DNA of 64,000 nucleotides, taken from positions 1,178,001 through 1,242,000 of the forward strand of contig NZ_CWKH01000002.1 of the NCBI RefSeq assembly GCF_001245615.1. Reading direction: 5' to 3'. The notes below the pieces were generated by a model. That model had not been told where the DNA came from. It was given only the letters and a program-made list of their open reading frames with translations, and ran no database searches. Of the stretch, positions 1-8,707 are shown piece after piece. Source of the DNA: Mycolicibacterium neworleansense (GTDB lineage: Bacteria; Actinomycetota; Actinomycetes; Mycobacteriales; Mycobacteriaceae). Each line of letters begins with the position of its first letter. Positions within the stretch are counted from its first letter, which is position 1. A program made the translations under genes and the position numbers.

Positions 1-105
1 CACGCGGCGCGACATCCGACCGAACCCTCTCAGTCTCACACGGGGCACGCTAACAACGCCTGAGCAGTGCCTATTCGGGCCGCGCCCGGTGTAACACCTC
101 TGTTA

Positions 106-984
106 TCAATGTGATTCGGTTCCGATGCCGGGACAGTCCGCTCGGCGCCACTGTCGAGGCGAGACGCCGTGCGTCCGGCGGAACTGGCGGCTGAAGTATC
201 CGGGATCGGCGATGCCCACCCGCGCGGCAACCTCGGCAACGGGCAGGCCGGTTTCGCCGAGCAGATCACGCGCCCGGCTCATCCTGCGCTCGTTGATCCA
301 TTCGCCGACCGTGCGCCCGGTCCGCCGCCGCACCAGTGTGGTGAGGTGTCCTGCGGTCATCCCGACCTCGGCCGCGACGTCGCTCAACGACAGTGGTTCG
401 GACAATCGGCGGTCGATCACCGTGAAAACCTCGGCGAGCAACGGTTCGCCGCTGCGTCGTAAGTCGGTGACCACATCGTCGGCGAGCCGGGCCAGATCGA
501 TGAGCAGCAGGGTCAGATGAGCCAGAGTGGCCTGCCGGTAGCCCTGGCGCCGCCCCGCCAATTCGGTCTCGATCGACCGGATTGTTCTGTCCCACAAGTG
601 CTGTCGATCGGCCGGCACCTTCAGGTGCAGCAGGCCGCCTGACTGCCCGTGAATGAACGGGAACAACAGGGGATGGGTCTGCCAGGCGGGCCAGGGCGAC
701 GCGGCGTCATTCCCCAGGGCCGCGGGGTCGAAGAACACCCCGACCCCCTCGGGCCCGGCGACCAGGGGGCGTGGGTCGATCACCTCCCCGGCGGCGACGA
801 CATGGACCACACCCGCCGACGGCACGTACCACAGCACGGGGAAATCGTGAATGTGCGGACGGTGCTCGGGCAGGTCTGCGCGCTGACCCCGGATTACCGT
901 CACCGGCGGCGCATCGCGCTCTGTCCAGTACCGATAGACCGGGACGCCGCCGCGGTGCCGGGCCAATCGGGACATCTCGGTCAC
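106..984 (-). CDS. AraC family transcriptional regulator
   Basis: AraC/XylS-type DNA-binding regulator of about 292 aa. The last ~100 residues hold the two helix-turn-helix units (around SLSDVAAEVGMTAGHL and PVAEVAARVGIADPGYFSRQ) and the family ending F-R-R-T-H-G-V-S-P-R-Q-W. The N-terminal ~170 residues look like a cupin-type sensing half. I chose the GTG at 984 because a TATCTT box lies 7 nt upstream, a leaderless arrangement; an in-frame GTG at 1020 and an ATG at 975 are alternatives. It is divergent from the methyltransferase at 1050 and may control it (inference). The ligand is unknown. Confidence 0.85.
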   Translation of the reverse strand: MTEMSRLARHRGGVPVYRYWTERDAPPVTVIRGQRADLPEHRPHIHDFPVLWYVPSAGVVHVVAAGEVIDPRPLVAGPEGVGVFFDPAALGNDAASPWPAWQTHPLLFPFIHGQSGGLLHLKVPADRQHLWDRTIRSIETELAGRRQGYRQATLAHLTLLLIDLARLADDVVTDLRRSGEPLLAEVFTVIDRRLSEPLSLSDVAAEVGMTAGHLTTLVRRRTGRTVGEWINERRMSRARDLLGETGLPVAEVAARVGIADPGYFSRQFRRTHGVSPRQWRRADCPGIGTESH

Positions 985-991
985 GAGACCG

Positions 992-997
992 AAGATA
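992..997 (-). promoter_or_regulatory. -10 box of leaderless AraC gene
   Basis: TATCTT on the minus strand, followed by a 7-nt spacer and GTG at 984. This matches the mycobacterial TANNNT -10 at leaderless distance, with transcription starting at the start codon. Confidence 0.45.
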
Positions 998-1049
998 ATC
1001 CTGATTTGGCCAAAGTTCACCCAACAATCCAGTTCCGAACCGCAGGATC

Positions 1050-1652
1050 ATGGGGATCATGACCGAACATCGTCCACATATGTTGAAGAACCGGCATGAC
1101 TATCTGCCCGCCGCCGGCCGGGACGCATTCCTGCCCGGTTATGACCTGCTCACCCGGGCGTTGGGGATGAACCCTGTCTACCGCGCGCTGGTGGCGCAGG
1201 CCGGCCTCTCCGATGGTCAGCGGGTCATCGAAATAGGCTGCGGTACCGGCAACCTCACGGTCCGTGCGAAAAGGTCCTGTCCAGCTGCCGACATCGTCGC
1301 CACCGACCCCGATCCGCGGGCACTGGAGCGGGCCGGGCGAAAGACCAAGGGCATGGCCGGTATCCGCTTCGAACGCGCCTATGCGCAGGAACTGCCGTTC
1401 GGCGACGGCGAATTCGACGCGGCGCTGTCGTCGATGATGTTGCATCACCTCGACGGCGACACCAAGGTGGCAGCCGTCGGCCAGCTGTTCCGGGTCCTGC
1501 GGCCCGGCGGCGTACTCCACATCGTGGACGTGCGCGGCGACGGCGTCCCACGGCTGCTCGAAGATGCCGGATTTGCCTGTGAGATAACCGGATCCGACCG
1601 CATCCGGCTGGCCGGCCGAGTTACGTACTTCCGCGCGACGCGTCCGCGGTGA
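1050..1652 (+). CDS. class I SAM-dependent methyltransferase
   Basis: About 200 aa. The Rossmann methyltransferase signature is clear: motif I VIEIGCGTGNL (residues ~55-65), an acidic residue ending the second strand in VATDPDP, the SSMMLHHL segment and motif III RVLRPGGVLHIVDV. It resembles UbiE/COQ5-like type 11 methyltransferases; the substrate cannot be inferred. ATG at 1059 is an alternative start. Its last 32 bases overlap the 3' end of the convergent hydrolase gene, so no separate terminator fits between them. Confidence 0.85.
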   Translation: MGIMTEHRPHMLKNRHDYLPAAGRDAFLPGYDLLTRALGMNPVYRALVAQAGLSDGQRVIEIGCGTGNLTVRAKRSCPAADIVATDPDPRALERAGRKTKGMAGIRFERAYAQELPFGDGEFDAALSSMMLHHLDGDTKVAAVGQLFRVLRPGGVLHIVDVRGDGVPRLLEDAGFACEITGSDRIRLAGRVTYFRATRPR

Positions 1653-3561
1653 AAGCGGCGGGATCGGCCAGCGAGATCAGCAGGCTCGACGGCGCATCCC
1701 CACCCTGGCGGATCCGGTAGGTGCCGCCGGCCAGGGCATGGCGGGCCGGCTGCGTGGGCACCAGGTGAGGGAAGTCGTAGGTGGTCACGGTCAGCCGTAG
1801 CCGATGGCCCGGTTCGATCAGCGCCGCGGTGGGGAAGACATCCAGGTCGTACCTGGTCAGCTCACCAGGCACCACCGGTTCGACGGCGGCGCGGGTACTG
1901 ATGTGCTGGGGCCGCAGCACCGTTCCGTCCGGCAGGTACCACGTCGTGTCCGGGTCGAGCGCCCGGTGCGATCCGAGCAGCGCCCCCTGGGTCAGCGGAC
2001 GGCTGGCGCCGTCCGGCGCCACGTCGTCGAGGTGGGCCACCCACAAGGTCTCGGTGGTGTCGGCCGTCGCATGCACGGTCAACGTGACCGCACCGGCGAT
2101 GAGCCGAGGCTGGGTGAACTCGGCCGTGGTGTAGGTCAGCGCCTCCCGCTGCAGCCGGCGGTTGTCCAGGTCATAGCGGATACGCCGACCCGCCTGGGCA
2201 GCCATGAAGCTGCCCATCCCCAGGGTCCACTGCTCGAGGCTGCGACCGGACACCGGCCCCCGCACCACGTAACGCAAGGTGGCCTCGGTCTGCTCGGTAA
2301 CCGGATCGGTGACCAGGTTTCCGCCGTCGGCCAGGTACAGCCGTGTCGGTGTGGCCTCGGGGAACGGGTAGTCCTCCGCCTGGAACCACGACTGACTGCC
2401 GATCGCCTGGAAACGGACCGGGGAACCGGTCACCGCGGCCTCGGCGTCGTCCTTGAGCCAGCGGTCGAACCAGCGCAACTGCAACGCATGCAGATGCAGG
2501 CCGTCCAGATCGGACACGTGATACCAGGGGCCCATGATCAGCTGCACCCGGTCCGAGAGCGGCTGGCCGGGCTCCATCGGGGCGTTCGGCGGCCGGCCGG
2601 CGTAGGCGTTCTGCAACGCGGCGTAGTTGAGCGGGGCGCCGCGCTGGAAAGCGTCGTGCCAGCCCCCGACCAGGAACACCGCGACGTCGTTCTTCGCGAT
2701 CTGGGGCAACACGTCCGAAGCCCGCATGGTGTCCCAGAACGGCCCGTCGAACGCGGTGTCGCCGCCGGCGGTGGCATCGCCGATCATGGTGCGGAAGTAC
2801 TGGCGCTGGTCGCGCCCGCGTTGGCGGACCGCGGCCAGGCCGCCGGCGCGGGGGCGCTCATGAGTGCCGCGCTTGGCGAACTCCAGCGCCGGGTTGACCA
2901 CATTGAGCAGCGAGTAGACCGCACCGTAGGCGCGCACGGTGCGCATGTGCGGCACACCGCCCATCGTGACCACGTCGCGGTAGAAGTCGTTGGCGGCCAT
3001 CACCGGGAAGATCGCCTTCAACGGCGAGTCGGGGCCGACCGCGGCGGCGGTGAGCAGCTGATTGATGGCCAGGTAGGAAATGCCGAACATCCCGACTCGG
3101 CCGTTGGAATTGGGCAGCCGCGCAGCCCAATTCACCAGGTCGACACCGTCCTGGACCTGGACCGCACCCAGCATCTCGAACGATCCGCCTGAGACGCCGG
3201 TGCCGCGTACGTCGGCCATCACCTCGATGTAGCCGCGCCGGATCAGGTACGGGGTGGCCCCGCCGCCGATCTGGGCGGCCGGCGGCGGGGCCTTCTTGCC
3301 GTAGGGCGTGATGGACAGCAGCACCGGGAACGGTCCCGGTGCCGGTGCCCCGGTCTCGGGGATCGTCGGATAGTGGATGTCCGCCCGCAGCACGGTGCCG
3401 TCGGAAGCGCGGACCGCCACGTTGTGGTGGACCCCGACGCCGTAGCGGGCCGGTGGCGGCGTCCAGGCCGGTTCCAGTGGCGACGGGTTGCGCTTACGCA
3501 CGCGGGTTGCCGTTTGCCCGGCCACCTTCTTGCCTCTGACCACCTGCCACGGGTTCGCCAT
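1621..3561 (-). CDS. CocE/NonD family hydrolase (X-Pro dipeptidyl-peptidase S15 type)
   Basis: Alpha/beta hydrolase of 646 aa in the CocE/S15 group, serine esterases or acylases acting on varied esters or amides. Visible features are the early strand with RADIHYP, the VMADVRGTGVSGG oxyanion-side segment, the nucleophile elbow G-I-S-Y in RVGMFGISYLAINQ, and a C-terminal jelly-roll ending in the RLRLTVTTYDFPH type region. The start at 3561 (MANPWQVV) is fixed by an AAGGAGGA ribosome binding site at 3564-3572; frame upstream of it is open but lacks a site. No signal peptide is seen. The substrate is unknown. Confidence 0.85.
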   Translation of the reverse strand: MANPWQVVRGKKVAGQTATRVRKRNPSPLEPAWTPPPARYGVGVHHNVAVRASDGTVLRADIHYPTIPETGAPAPGPFPVLLSITPYGKKAPPPAAQIGGGATPYLIRRGYIEVMADVRGTGVSGGSFEMLGAVQVQDGVDLVNWAARLPNSNGRVGMFGISYLAINQLLTAAAVGPDSPLKAIFPVMAANDFYRDVVTMGGVPHMRTVRAYGAVYSLLNVVNPALEFAKRGTHERPRAGGLAAVRQRGRDQRQYFRTMIGDATAGGDTAFDGPFWDTMRASDVLPQIAKNDVAVFLVGGWHDAFQRGAPLNYAALQNAYAGRPPNAPMEPGQPLSDRVQLIMGPWYHVSDLDGLHLHALQLRWFDRWLKDDAEAAVTGSPVRFQAIGSQSWFQAEDYPFPEATPTRLYLADGGNLVTDPVTEQTEATLRYVVRGPVSGRSLEQWTLGMGSFMAAQAGRRIRYDLDNRRLQREALTYTTAEFTQPRLIAGAVTLTVHATADTTETLWVAHLDDVAPDGASRPLTQGALLGSHRALDPDTTWYLPDGTVLRPQHISTRAAVEPVVPGELTRYDLDVFPTAALIEPGHRLRLTVTTYDFPHLVPTQPARHALAGGTYRIRQGGDAPSSLLISLADPAAFTADASRGST

Positions 3562-3747
3562 CCGTCCTCCTTGACGCGTGTCGGCCTGGCTCCACGTTAT
3601 GACGCGGGTTTCACTGGGTTGGGTCGGCCCCACGTCTCGCCGGAACCGTCACCTGTGAGCGCGGACCGAGTGATTCGGGACAACGCCTTGGGACCGACGG
3701 CGAGGGAACGGGGGCAGCCCGGCTGTCAGGTCGACCCGGCGCAGTCG

Positions 3748-4671
3748 CTACCCCACCGTCCGCCGGACCGCCGTCCGCACCACGCCACGCAGCCACTGAT
3801 GCCGCGCATCATTGTCGAGGCCCGGGTGCCAGACCATCCGGTACGCCATGGTGGCGATCTCCTCCGGTGCGTTCAGGACCTGAAATTCGCTGGCCGAGAT
3901 GAGGGTGCTCACGCACTGGCTCGGCAGGGTAGCGATCAGGTCCGTGCCGGGCAGCAGTTGTGCAGCCACCGAGTGGTACGGCACGATCACCGCCGCCTGC
4001 CGCGGGTAACCCAGCTTCTGCAGCGGGTGATCGATATCCGGCTGAACTCCGTTATGGACGTCGACGATCACGTGGCGGGCTCTGACGTAGTCGGCCAACG
4101 CGATGCTGTCGTGCCCGGCCAACGGATGGTCGCTGGCCAGCAGGCACACGAACCGCTCGACCAGCAACTCCTCGGAATGCAGGTCGGCAGTGGTGTAGCC
4201 GCCGAAAAGTCCCAGGTCGACCCCTGAGTCGCGGATTTGCTCGGCGACACTCTCGTGGCTCCAACTGCGGAACCGTACCGGTGCCGTCGACTGGCGGAGC
4301 ACTGCCTGGCAGATGGCGGGACCGAAGGCTTGCACCGCGTAGTCGGTGGCGGCCAGCCGCACCGGTGCGGTTGCCGATTTCGGATCGAAATGGTCGGGGG
4401 CGAAGAGTGTTTCGAGTTGGGGGAGTACCGCGACCAACTGCGTCCGGATGGACTCCGCTCGTGCGGTCAGCCGATACCCGGCGGAGTCGCGGACCAGTAG
4501 TGGATCACCCAGCAGTCGACGCAGCCGCTGTAACGCGCGGCTCATGGCCGGCTGGCTCAAACCGACTCGCTCGGCGGCGCGGGATACCTGCCTTTCTTCC
4601 AGCAGCGCCAGGAGGGGTGGGATCAGGTTGAGATCGACGCCCCCGATATGCATCGCGCGCATATCCAACAT
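3748..4671 (-). CDS. LysR family transcriptional regulator
   Basis: LysR-type regulator of 307 aa. The N-terminal winged HTH is plain (LLEERQVSRAAERVGLSQ, then PAMSRALQRLRRLLGDPLLV), followed by a periplasmic-binding-like effector domain. It is divergent from the SDR gene at 4743 with only 71 bp between them, the usual LysR arrangement, so it probably regulates that gene and itself (inference). Internal ATGs near residues 4 and 7 could be the true start. Confidence 0.88.
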   Translation of the reverse strand: MLDMRAMHIGGVDLNLIPPLLALLEERQVSRAAERVGLSQPAMSRALQRLRRLLGDPLLVRDSAGYRLTARAESIRTQLVAVLPQLETLFAPDHFDPKSATAPVRLAATDYAVQAFGPAICQAVLRQSTAPVRFRSWSHESVAEQIRDSGVDLGLFGGYTTADLHSEELLVERFVCLLASDHPLAGHDSIALADYVRARHVIVDVHNGVQPDIDHPLQKLGYPRQAAVIVPYHSVAAQLLPGTDLIATLPSQCVSTLISASEFQVLNAPEEIATMAYRMVWHPGLDNDARHQWLRGVVRTAVRRTVG

Positions 4672-4742
4672 ACTAACTATGCATGTGACTTATATGCCGG
4701 AGGCTGCCACGCTGGACGACAGAGACAGAAAGGGGCTTCACC

Positions 4743-5507
4743 GTGAAGATTTCCGGCAACACCATCTTCATACCGGGCTCGACCAGCGGGATCGGTCTGG
4801 CGCTTGCCCTCGCCCTGCAGGCCAAGGGCAACACCGTGATCGTCGGTGGCCGCCGCACCGAACTGTTGCAACAGATCCGGACCGAGCACCCCGAGATGGA
4901 CACCGTGCAGATTGACACCGCTGATCCGGACAGCATTGCCACGGCCGCCGCCACGGTGCTGCGCGATCACCCCGATCTGAATGTTGTGATCGCCATGGCC
5001 GGCATCATGGCGATCGAGGACTGGCACACACCCGAGGGGTTTCTGCGCTCGGCCGAGGCGACCATCACCACAAATGTGCTTGGCCCGATTCGTCTCATCG
5101 CAGCCTTCGTCGATCACCTGCGGGCCCAGCCGGACGCCACGATCATGACGGTGTCCTCGGGCCTGGCCTTCGCGCCGCTGCGGGCGACGCCCAGCTACAA
5201 CGCATCTAAGGCGGCCATCCACATGCTCACCGAATCAGTGCGCATGCAACTCGCGGACACCAGCGTCGAGCTGGTCGAGCTGATCCCGCCATCAGTGGCT
5301 ACTGACCTGGTGCCGGGCCAGCGCGAGAGCAGCTTCGCCATGCCCCTCGACGAGTTCGTCGCCGAGGTGGTCGATCTGCTCGAGCGCCGGCCCGACGCCA
5401 GGGAGGTCCAGGTGGACCGGGTCAAATTCCTGCGCTATGGCGAGGCGCGCGGGGACTACGACCAGGTGGTCGCCACTCTAAATGCGGCTGACCCACACGG
5501 TCATTGA
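4743..5507 (+). CDS. short-chain dehydrogenase/reductase (DltE-like)
   Basis: SDR of 254 aa. Cofactor motif GSTSGIGLA at residues ~12-20, the NAG-equivalent as AMAGIM, catalytic Ser in TVSSG and the Y-N-A-S-K active-site motif near residue 150. The central region (ITTNVLGPIRLIAAF) resembles the DltE/YvrD-type oxidoreductases. The GTG start at 4743 has an AAAGGGG ribosome site 8 nt upstream. It is likely controlled by the divergent LysR gene. The substrate is unknown. Confidence 0.85.
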   Translation: MKISGNTIFIPGSTSGIGLALALALQAKGNTVIVGGRRTELLQQIRTEHPEMDTVQIDTADPDSIATAAATVLRDHPDLNVVIAMAGIMAIEDWHTPEGFLRSAEATITTNVLGPIRLIAAFVDHLRAQPDATIMTVSSGLAFAPLRATPSYNASKAAIHMLTESVRMQLADTSVELVELIPPSVATDLVPGQRESSFAMPLDEFVAEVVDLLERRPDAREVQVDRVKFLRYGEARGDYDQVVATLNAADPHGH

Positions 5508-5514
5508 CTCCATC

Positions 5515-5533
5515 CATGGCCTACCCGGCCATG
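5515..5533. terminator. hairpin between convergent genes
   Basis: Perfect 7-bp inverted repeat CATGGCC-TACCC-GGCCATG starting 8 nt after the SDR stop and overlapping the last codons of the convergent haem-binding gene. There is no T-run, as is common for mycobacterial terminators. Confidence 0.4.
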
Positions 5534-5907
5534 AACTCCGAGTAGGCGGAGGCCAGTTCGGGCGACAGTGCCGTCACGTTGCACGCGCGCTGGGTGTCCC
5601 CGATGGGGGCCAGGATGCCGCGCAGGTCGTAGTACTCCTGCGGGTTGGCGGTGAAGTAGCTGCGCAACGTGGCCGCGGCCTCGGGACGCGGCTGGGTGAA
5701 CGCGGCGCTCACGGCCTGGTTGGCCCCCGGGTGGCTGTCGAGATAGGCGCGGGCGGCACCGGTGGTGCTGCTGACCGTGCCGGCCACCCCACTGGCGCTG
5801 CAGTCGGGTGTCGGTGCGCCGATCATCGCTGCGGCCACTCCGCCGAGCAGGCCCGCCGCGCAAGCGCCGGCAATTCCACGGCGCGCGGTGATACCAGTGA
5901 ATTTCAT
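5521..5907 (-). CDS. secreted haem-binding (mycobacterial hemophore family) protein
   Basis: Exported protein of 128 aa with an Ala-rich signal peptide (residues 1-31, RR at 9-10). The mature part has two cysteines (C36, C109) and the helical pattern with A-A-R-A-Y-L-D-S-H-P-G-A-N and LRSYFTANPQEYYDLRGILAPI, typical of the mycobacterial MHB-type hemophore family (Rv0203 relatives). The start at 5907 is preceded by AGAAGGA at 8 nt spacing; an ATG at 5913 sits too close. The role is haem capture or trafficking by family knowledge; no MmpL haem transporter is adjacent. Family certainty is moderate. Confidence 0.7.
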   Translation of the reverse strand: MKFTGITARRGIAGACAAGLLGGVAAAMIGAPTPDCSASGVAGTVSSTTGAARAYLDSHPGANQAVSAAFTQPRPEAAATLRSYFTANPQEYYDLRGILAPIGDTQRACNVTALSPELASAYSEFMAG

Positions 5908-6209
5908 GATCATTTTCCTTCTGGATTCTGGGTTTCTCGTTGGGTCGCGATCAGCGATCGCTTTCCCCGGCCCGAATTCGAAAGTAACCGCGTCGCGCCC
6001 GAGCAAAACGTCTCTGCTGTGAAACGGCTGTGACAGGTGTGGCGGCGTTACAGGTGAGGGCCGTGAATTGCGCCTCAATCCCACCGAATTGCAGCCAATG
6101 ATCTTGAAATGTCTCAGAGACCGGCCGCCATTCTTAATTGATCGTGATTTGCGGCCTCGGGCGTAGTGACCGAATCGTTATCCAGGTTGTGTCCAGCTAA
6201 CTGATCCGG
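5908..6209. other. 302-bp intergenic region
   Basis: No convincing gene on either strand. The part next to 5907 must hold the promoter of the haem-binding gene. An 11-bp palindrome GTCTC-A-GAGAC at 6111-6121 lies downstream of the DUF4383 gene and could be part of a terminator. I see no IdeR-type iron box. Confidence 0.5.
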
Positions 6210-6647
6210 TCAGTGTTTGAGGGTTAGCCCGGACAACGAGTTGCGGAGCCCGCCGTCGAGGTAGATCTGTACACCCGCCACGGCCAGCATCACCGCGGCG
6301 GTTGCCAGGTGTACGACCGCATCGGTGATGTTGTTGGGGAAGGCGAATATGTAGGCCACCTGGTTCGAGAAGAACGCCCAGATGCCGGGTAGCGCGCCGG
6401 CCACCGCGGCCAGCAGGAGATAGAGCACCGCCCAGGATTTCCGCAGGCACAGCACCAGGCCCGGGCCGAACAATGCCAGCCCGGCGACCGCATGCCAGCC
6501 GTTGTAGTCCATGCCGAGGATCGGTGTGGTCGGTGCGTCCGGGCCGATGGCGAAACTCGGCTCGGCAATGAAACCGATGATTGCCTGCACCACGTGGAAC
6601 AGCGAGATGATCAGCAGTCCCCATTGAGCGAAACTCCACTGCCGCAT
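6210..6647 (-). CDS. DUF4383 membrane protein
   Basis: Integral membrane protein of 145 aa with four predicted helices (approximately residues 9-28, 50-66, 71-95 and 109-130). The spacing and the central G-W-H-A-V-A-G-L-A-L-F segment fit the DUF4383 family, which is of unknown function and common in Actinobacteria. The ATG at 6647 is preceded by TACGGT with a 6-nt spacer, so it may be leaderless. It is divergent from the broken acetyltransferase gene, with a palindromic operator between. Confidence 0.75.
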   Translation of the reverse strand: MRQWSFAQWGLLIISLFHVVQAIIGFIAEPSFAIGPDAPTTPILGMDYNGWHAVAGLALFGPGLVLCLRKSWAVLYLLLAAVAGALPGIWAFFSNQVAYIFAFPNNITDAVVHLATAAVMLAVAGVQIYLDGGLRNSLSGLTLKH

Positions 6648-6653
6648 ACCCGG

Positions 6654-6698
6654 ACCGTACGTCTACTACAGTGTGTAGTCAACGGTTGGCCGTATTGT
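6654..6698. promoter_or_regulatory. divergent leaderless promoters with palindromic operator
   Basis: A minus-strand TACGGT (6654-6659) lies 6 nt before the DUF4383 ATG and a plus-strand TATTGT (6693-6698) lies 6 nt before the GTG at 6705. Between them is a perfect inverted repeat ACTACA-GTG-TGTAGT (6665-6679), reminiscent of TetR or BlaI half sites. It would overlap the -35 region of the minus-strand promoter. Confidence 0.5.
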
Positions 6699-6704
6699 CA
6701 GGGC

Positions 6705-7107
6705 GTGGAAATTCGTGCGGCCACACCAGAGGACATCGCCGAGATCGCGCCGTTCTTCCGGGCAATCGTGGCCGACGGCGAAAGCTATACGTGTCCCGAT
6801 GATCTGACCGATCAACAGATTTCCGAATTGTGGCTGGCGCCCGCGCCGGGGCACACCATCGTCGCCCTGGCCGACGGGGCCGTCGCCGGCGCGCGGCGTC
6901 GGTCGGGCCCTGGCGCGGTGGGTGATCGACTGGCACCGGGAAAACGGTTACCGGGCAATCCAGTTCAATGCCGTGGTGGAGACCAACGTGCGGGCCGTGG
7001 GCCTCTGGCAAGACCTGGGCTTCCGGATCATCGGAACCGTTCCGAAGGCCTACCGGTCGCGGACCCAGGGCCTGGTCGGGCTGCACATCATGTACCTGGA
7101 GCTGTGA
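6705..7107 (+). pseudogene. GNAT acetyltransferase, internal deletion and frameshift
   Basis: Remnant of a GNAT N-acetyltransferase. From GTG 6705 the first frame reads VEIRAATPEDIAEIAPFFR up to IVALADGAVAG near 6890, then turns into unrelated low-complexity sequence. The next frame (+1) picks up at once with RGVGRALARWVIDWHRENGY, the acetyl-CoA-binding motif A, and continues to a normal C-terminus (LGLHIMYLEL-like) at 7107. The strand-3 segment normally between them is absent. The joined length of ~134 codons is about 30-35 codons short of the family, so roughly 100 bp was lost out of frame, near 6890-6900. A leaderless TATTGT promoter still precedes it. A sequencing error alone would not explain the missing residues. 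Confidence 0.75.
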
Positions 7108-7119
7108 CCGTCACCAGGT
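7094..7119. terminator. possible hairpin at convergent stops
   Basis: ACCTGG (7094-7099) and CCAGGT (7114-7119) are complementary, and GTGAC-C-GTCAC lies inside. The element spans the stop codons of the acetyltransferase remnant and the convergent carboxylase gene. There is no T-run. Confidence 0.3.
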
Positions 7120-8658
7120 GTCGACGAATCGCGCACGCGGTGCGGGGCGTTCATGCTCGGCGGCCGCGGCCAGCGTGGCCGCGATCAACCCCCGGGTCTC
7201 CGCGGGGTCGATGACGTCGTCGATCTCGAACAATGACGCGGAATTGAGGGCCCGCGCGTTCTGTTCGGCCGCCGCGGTGGCCGCCCGCACGGCCTGCTCG
7301 CGTTCGTCTTCGTCGGAGATGGCCTCCAGTTCCTTGCGCAGGCCGAGCCGGACCGCGCCCTCCAGACCCATCGGACCCAGGTGCGCACCCGGCCAGGCCA
7401 CCGTGAGCAGCGGCTCGTGCAGGCTGCCTCCGCACATCGCCTGCGCCCCAAGGCCGTAACCGCGCCGCAGGATCACCGCCACCAGCGGCACCGTCAGCGC
7501 CGCGCCGGCGACCAGCAGCCGCGAGCCGCGCCGTACCAGGGCTTCGGCCTCGGCTGCCGGGCCGACCATGTACCCGGGGCAGTCCACCAGGGAGACCACC
7601 GGCAAGCCGAACGCGTTGCACAGCTGCAGGAACCGGGCCGCCTTGTCCGACGCGGCGGCCGTGATGGCGCCGGCCATCACCATGGTGTTGTTGGCGATGA
7701 TGCCCACCGGTCTGCCGTCGATACGGGCCAGGGCTGTCACCATCTCCGGGGCAAACTTGTCCCGCAGCACGGTTACCGACCCGGTGTCGGCGAGCGTCTC
7801 GATGACCGGCCCGACCGGATACGCGCGCCTGGCGCGTTCGGGAACCATTGTCCGCAAAGCGGTTTGGTCGGTGATCGCACCGGGTTCGGTTGGCCCGGTG
7901 AAGTAGCCCATCAGCGTCCGGGTGGTGGCGACCGCCTCCGCCTCATCGGCGACCACGACGTCGACGACGCCGTTGGGGGCTTGCACCGAGATCGGGCCGA
8001 CGTCGTCGGGGGCAACGTCGCCGAGGCCGCCGCCGGCGATCATCGCCGGCCCGCCCATACCGATCGAACTGTCCTCGGTGGCGACGATCAGATCGGCCGC
8101 ACCGGCGATCACCGCATTGCCGGCGAAACAGCGGCCCTTGACCACGGCAATGCGCGGCACCACACCGGACAGCCCCGCCCACAACGCGAACGCCCGGATC
8201 TCCAGGGAAGAGACCGTCGGAATGTCGGTGTCACCCGGACGCCCACCCCCGCCCTCGGCGAAGAACACCGTCGGCAACTTCATGCGCTCGATGATCTCGA
8301 ACAGCCGGTCCTTCTTACGGTGGCCGATGGCGCCCTGAGTCCCGGCCAACACCGTGTAGTCGTAGGACAGCACCGCACATGCGGCACCGCCGATCCGCGC
8401 GGTTCCGGCCAGCAGTCCGTCGGCGGGCGTGCGTTCGATCAGGTCGTCGAGGCTGCGGCGCTGCCGCTGCGCCGCGATGGCGAACCGCCCGTATTCGACG
8501 AACGACCCGTCGTCGACCAGGTCGGCGATGTTCTCGCGTGCGGTGCGGCCGCCGGCGGCGTGGCGGCGGGTGACCGCGTCGGTCCGGTCGGGGTCCTGTG
8601 TCAGCGCCCTCCGGCGCAGCAGTTCGGCGAGATCGTCGCGCAGCGGTTCGTCGGGCAT
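7111..8658 (-). CDS. acyl-CoA carboxylase carboxyltransferase (beta) subunit
   Basis: AccD-type carboxyltransferase of 515 aa, transferring the carboxyl group from biotin to an acyl-CoA. The N half has ADGLLAGTARIGG, GHRKKDRLFEIIERM and EGGGGRPGDTD; the C half has GIIANNTMVMAGAITAAASDKAARF and VVSLVDCPGYMVGP, the paired crotonase folds of this family. The start at 8658 follows an AGGAG site; in-frame codons upstream lack one. No biotin carboxylase or biotin carrier lies nearby, so partners must be elsewhere. The substrate (acetyl-, propionyl- or another acyl-CoA) cannot be fixed from sequence. Confidence 0.88.
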   Translation of the reverse strand: MPDEPLRDDLAELLRRRALTQDPDRTDAVTRRHAAGGRTARENIADLVDDGSFVEYGRFAIAAQRQRRSLDDLIERTPADGLLAGTARIGGAACAVLSYDYTVLAGTQGAIGHRKKDRLFEIIERMKLPTVFFAEGGGGRPGDTDIPTVSSLEIRAFALWAGLSGVVPRIAVVKGRCFAGNAVIAGAADLIVATEDSSIGMGGPAMIAGGGLGDVAPDDVGPISVQAPNGVVDVVVADEAEAVATTRTLMGYFTGPTEPGAITDQTALRTMVPERARRAYPVGPVIETLADTGSVTVLRDKFAPEMVTALARIDGRPVGIIANNTMVMAGAITAAASDKAARFLQLCNAFGLPVVSLVDCPGYMVGPAAEAEALVRRGSRLLVAGAALTVPLVAVILRRGYGLGAQAMCGGSLHEPLLTVAWPGAHLGPMGLEGAVRLGLRKELEAISDEDEREQAVRAATAAAEQNARALNSASLFEIDDVIDPAETRGLIAATLAAAAEHERPAPRARFVDTW

Positions 8659-8707
8659 CGGCAGGCTCCTGGAATAGCGGGCGTACGGTCCGAGGTTGCG
8701 CACAGAT

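Noticed and set aside
1804..3192. 462-aa plus-strand frame
   Set aside because: Antisense to the CocE-type hydrolase; Arg/His/Gly-rich with no recognised domain.
4672..4742. LysR binding site around ATGCAT in the LysR/SDR gap
   Set aside because: The flanks do not form a symmetric T-N11-A repeat on inspection.
6111..6121. GTCTC-A-GAGAC hairpin
   Set aside because: Only five base pairs and no T-run; too weak to call a terminator.
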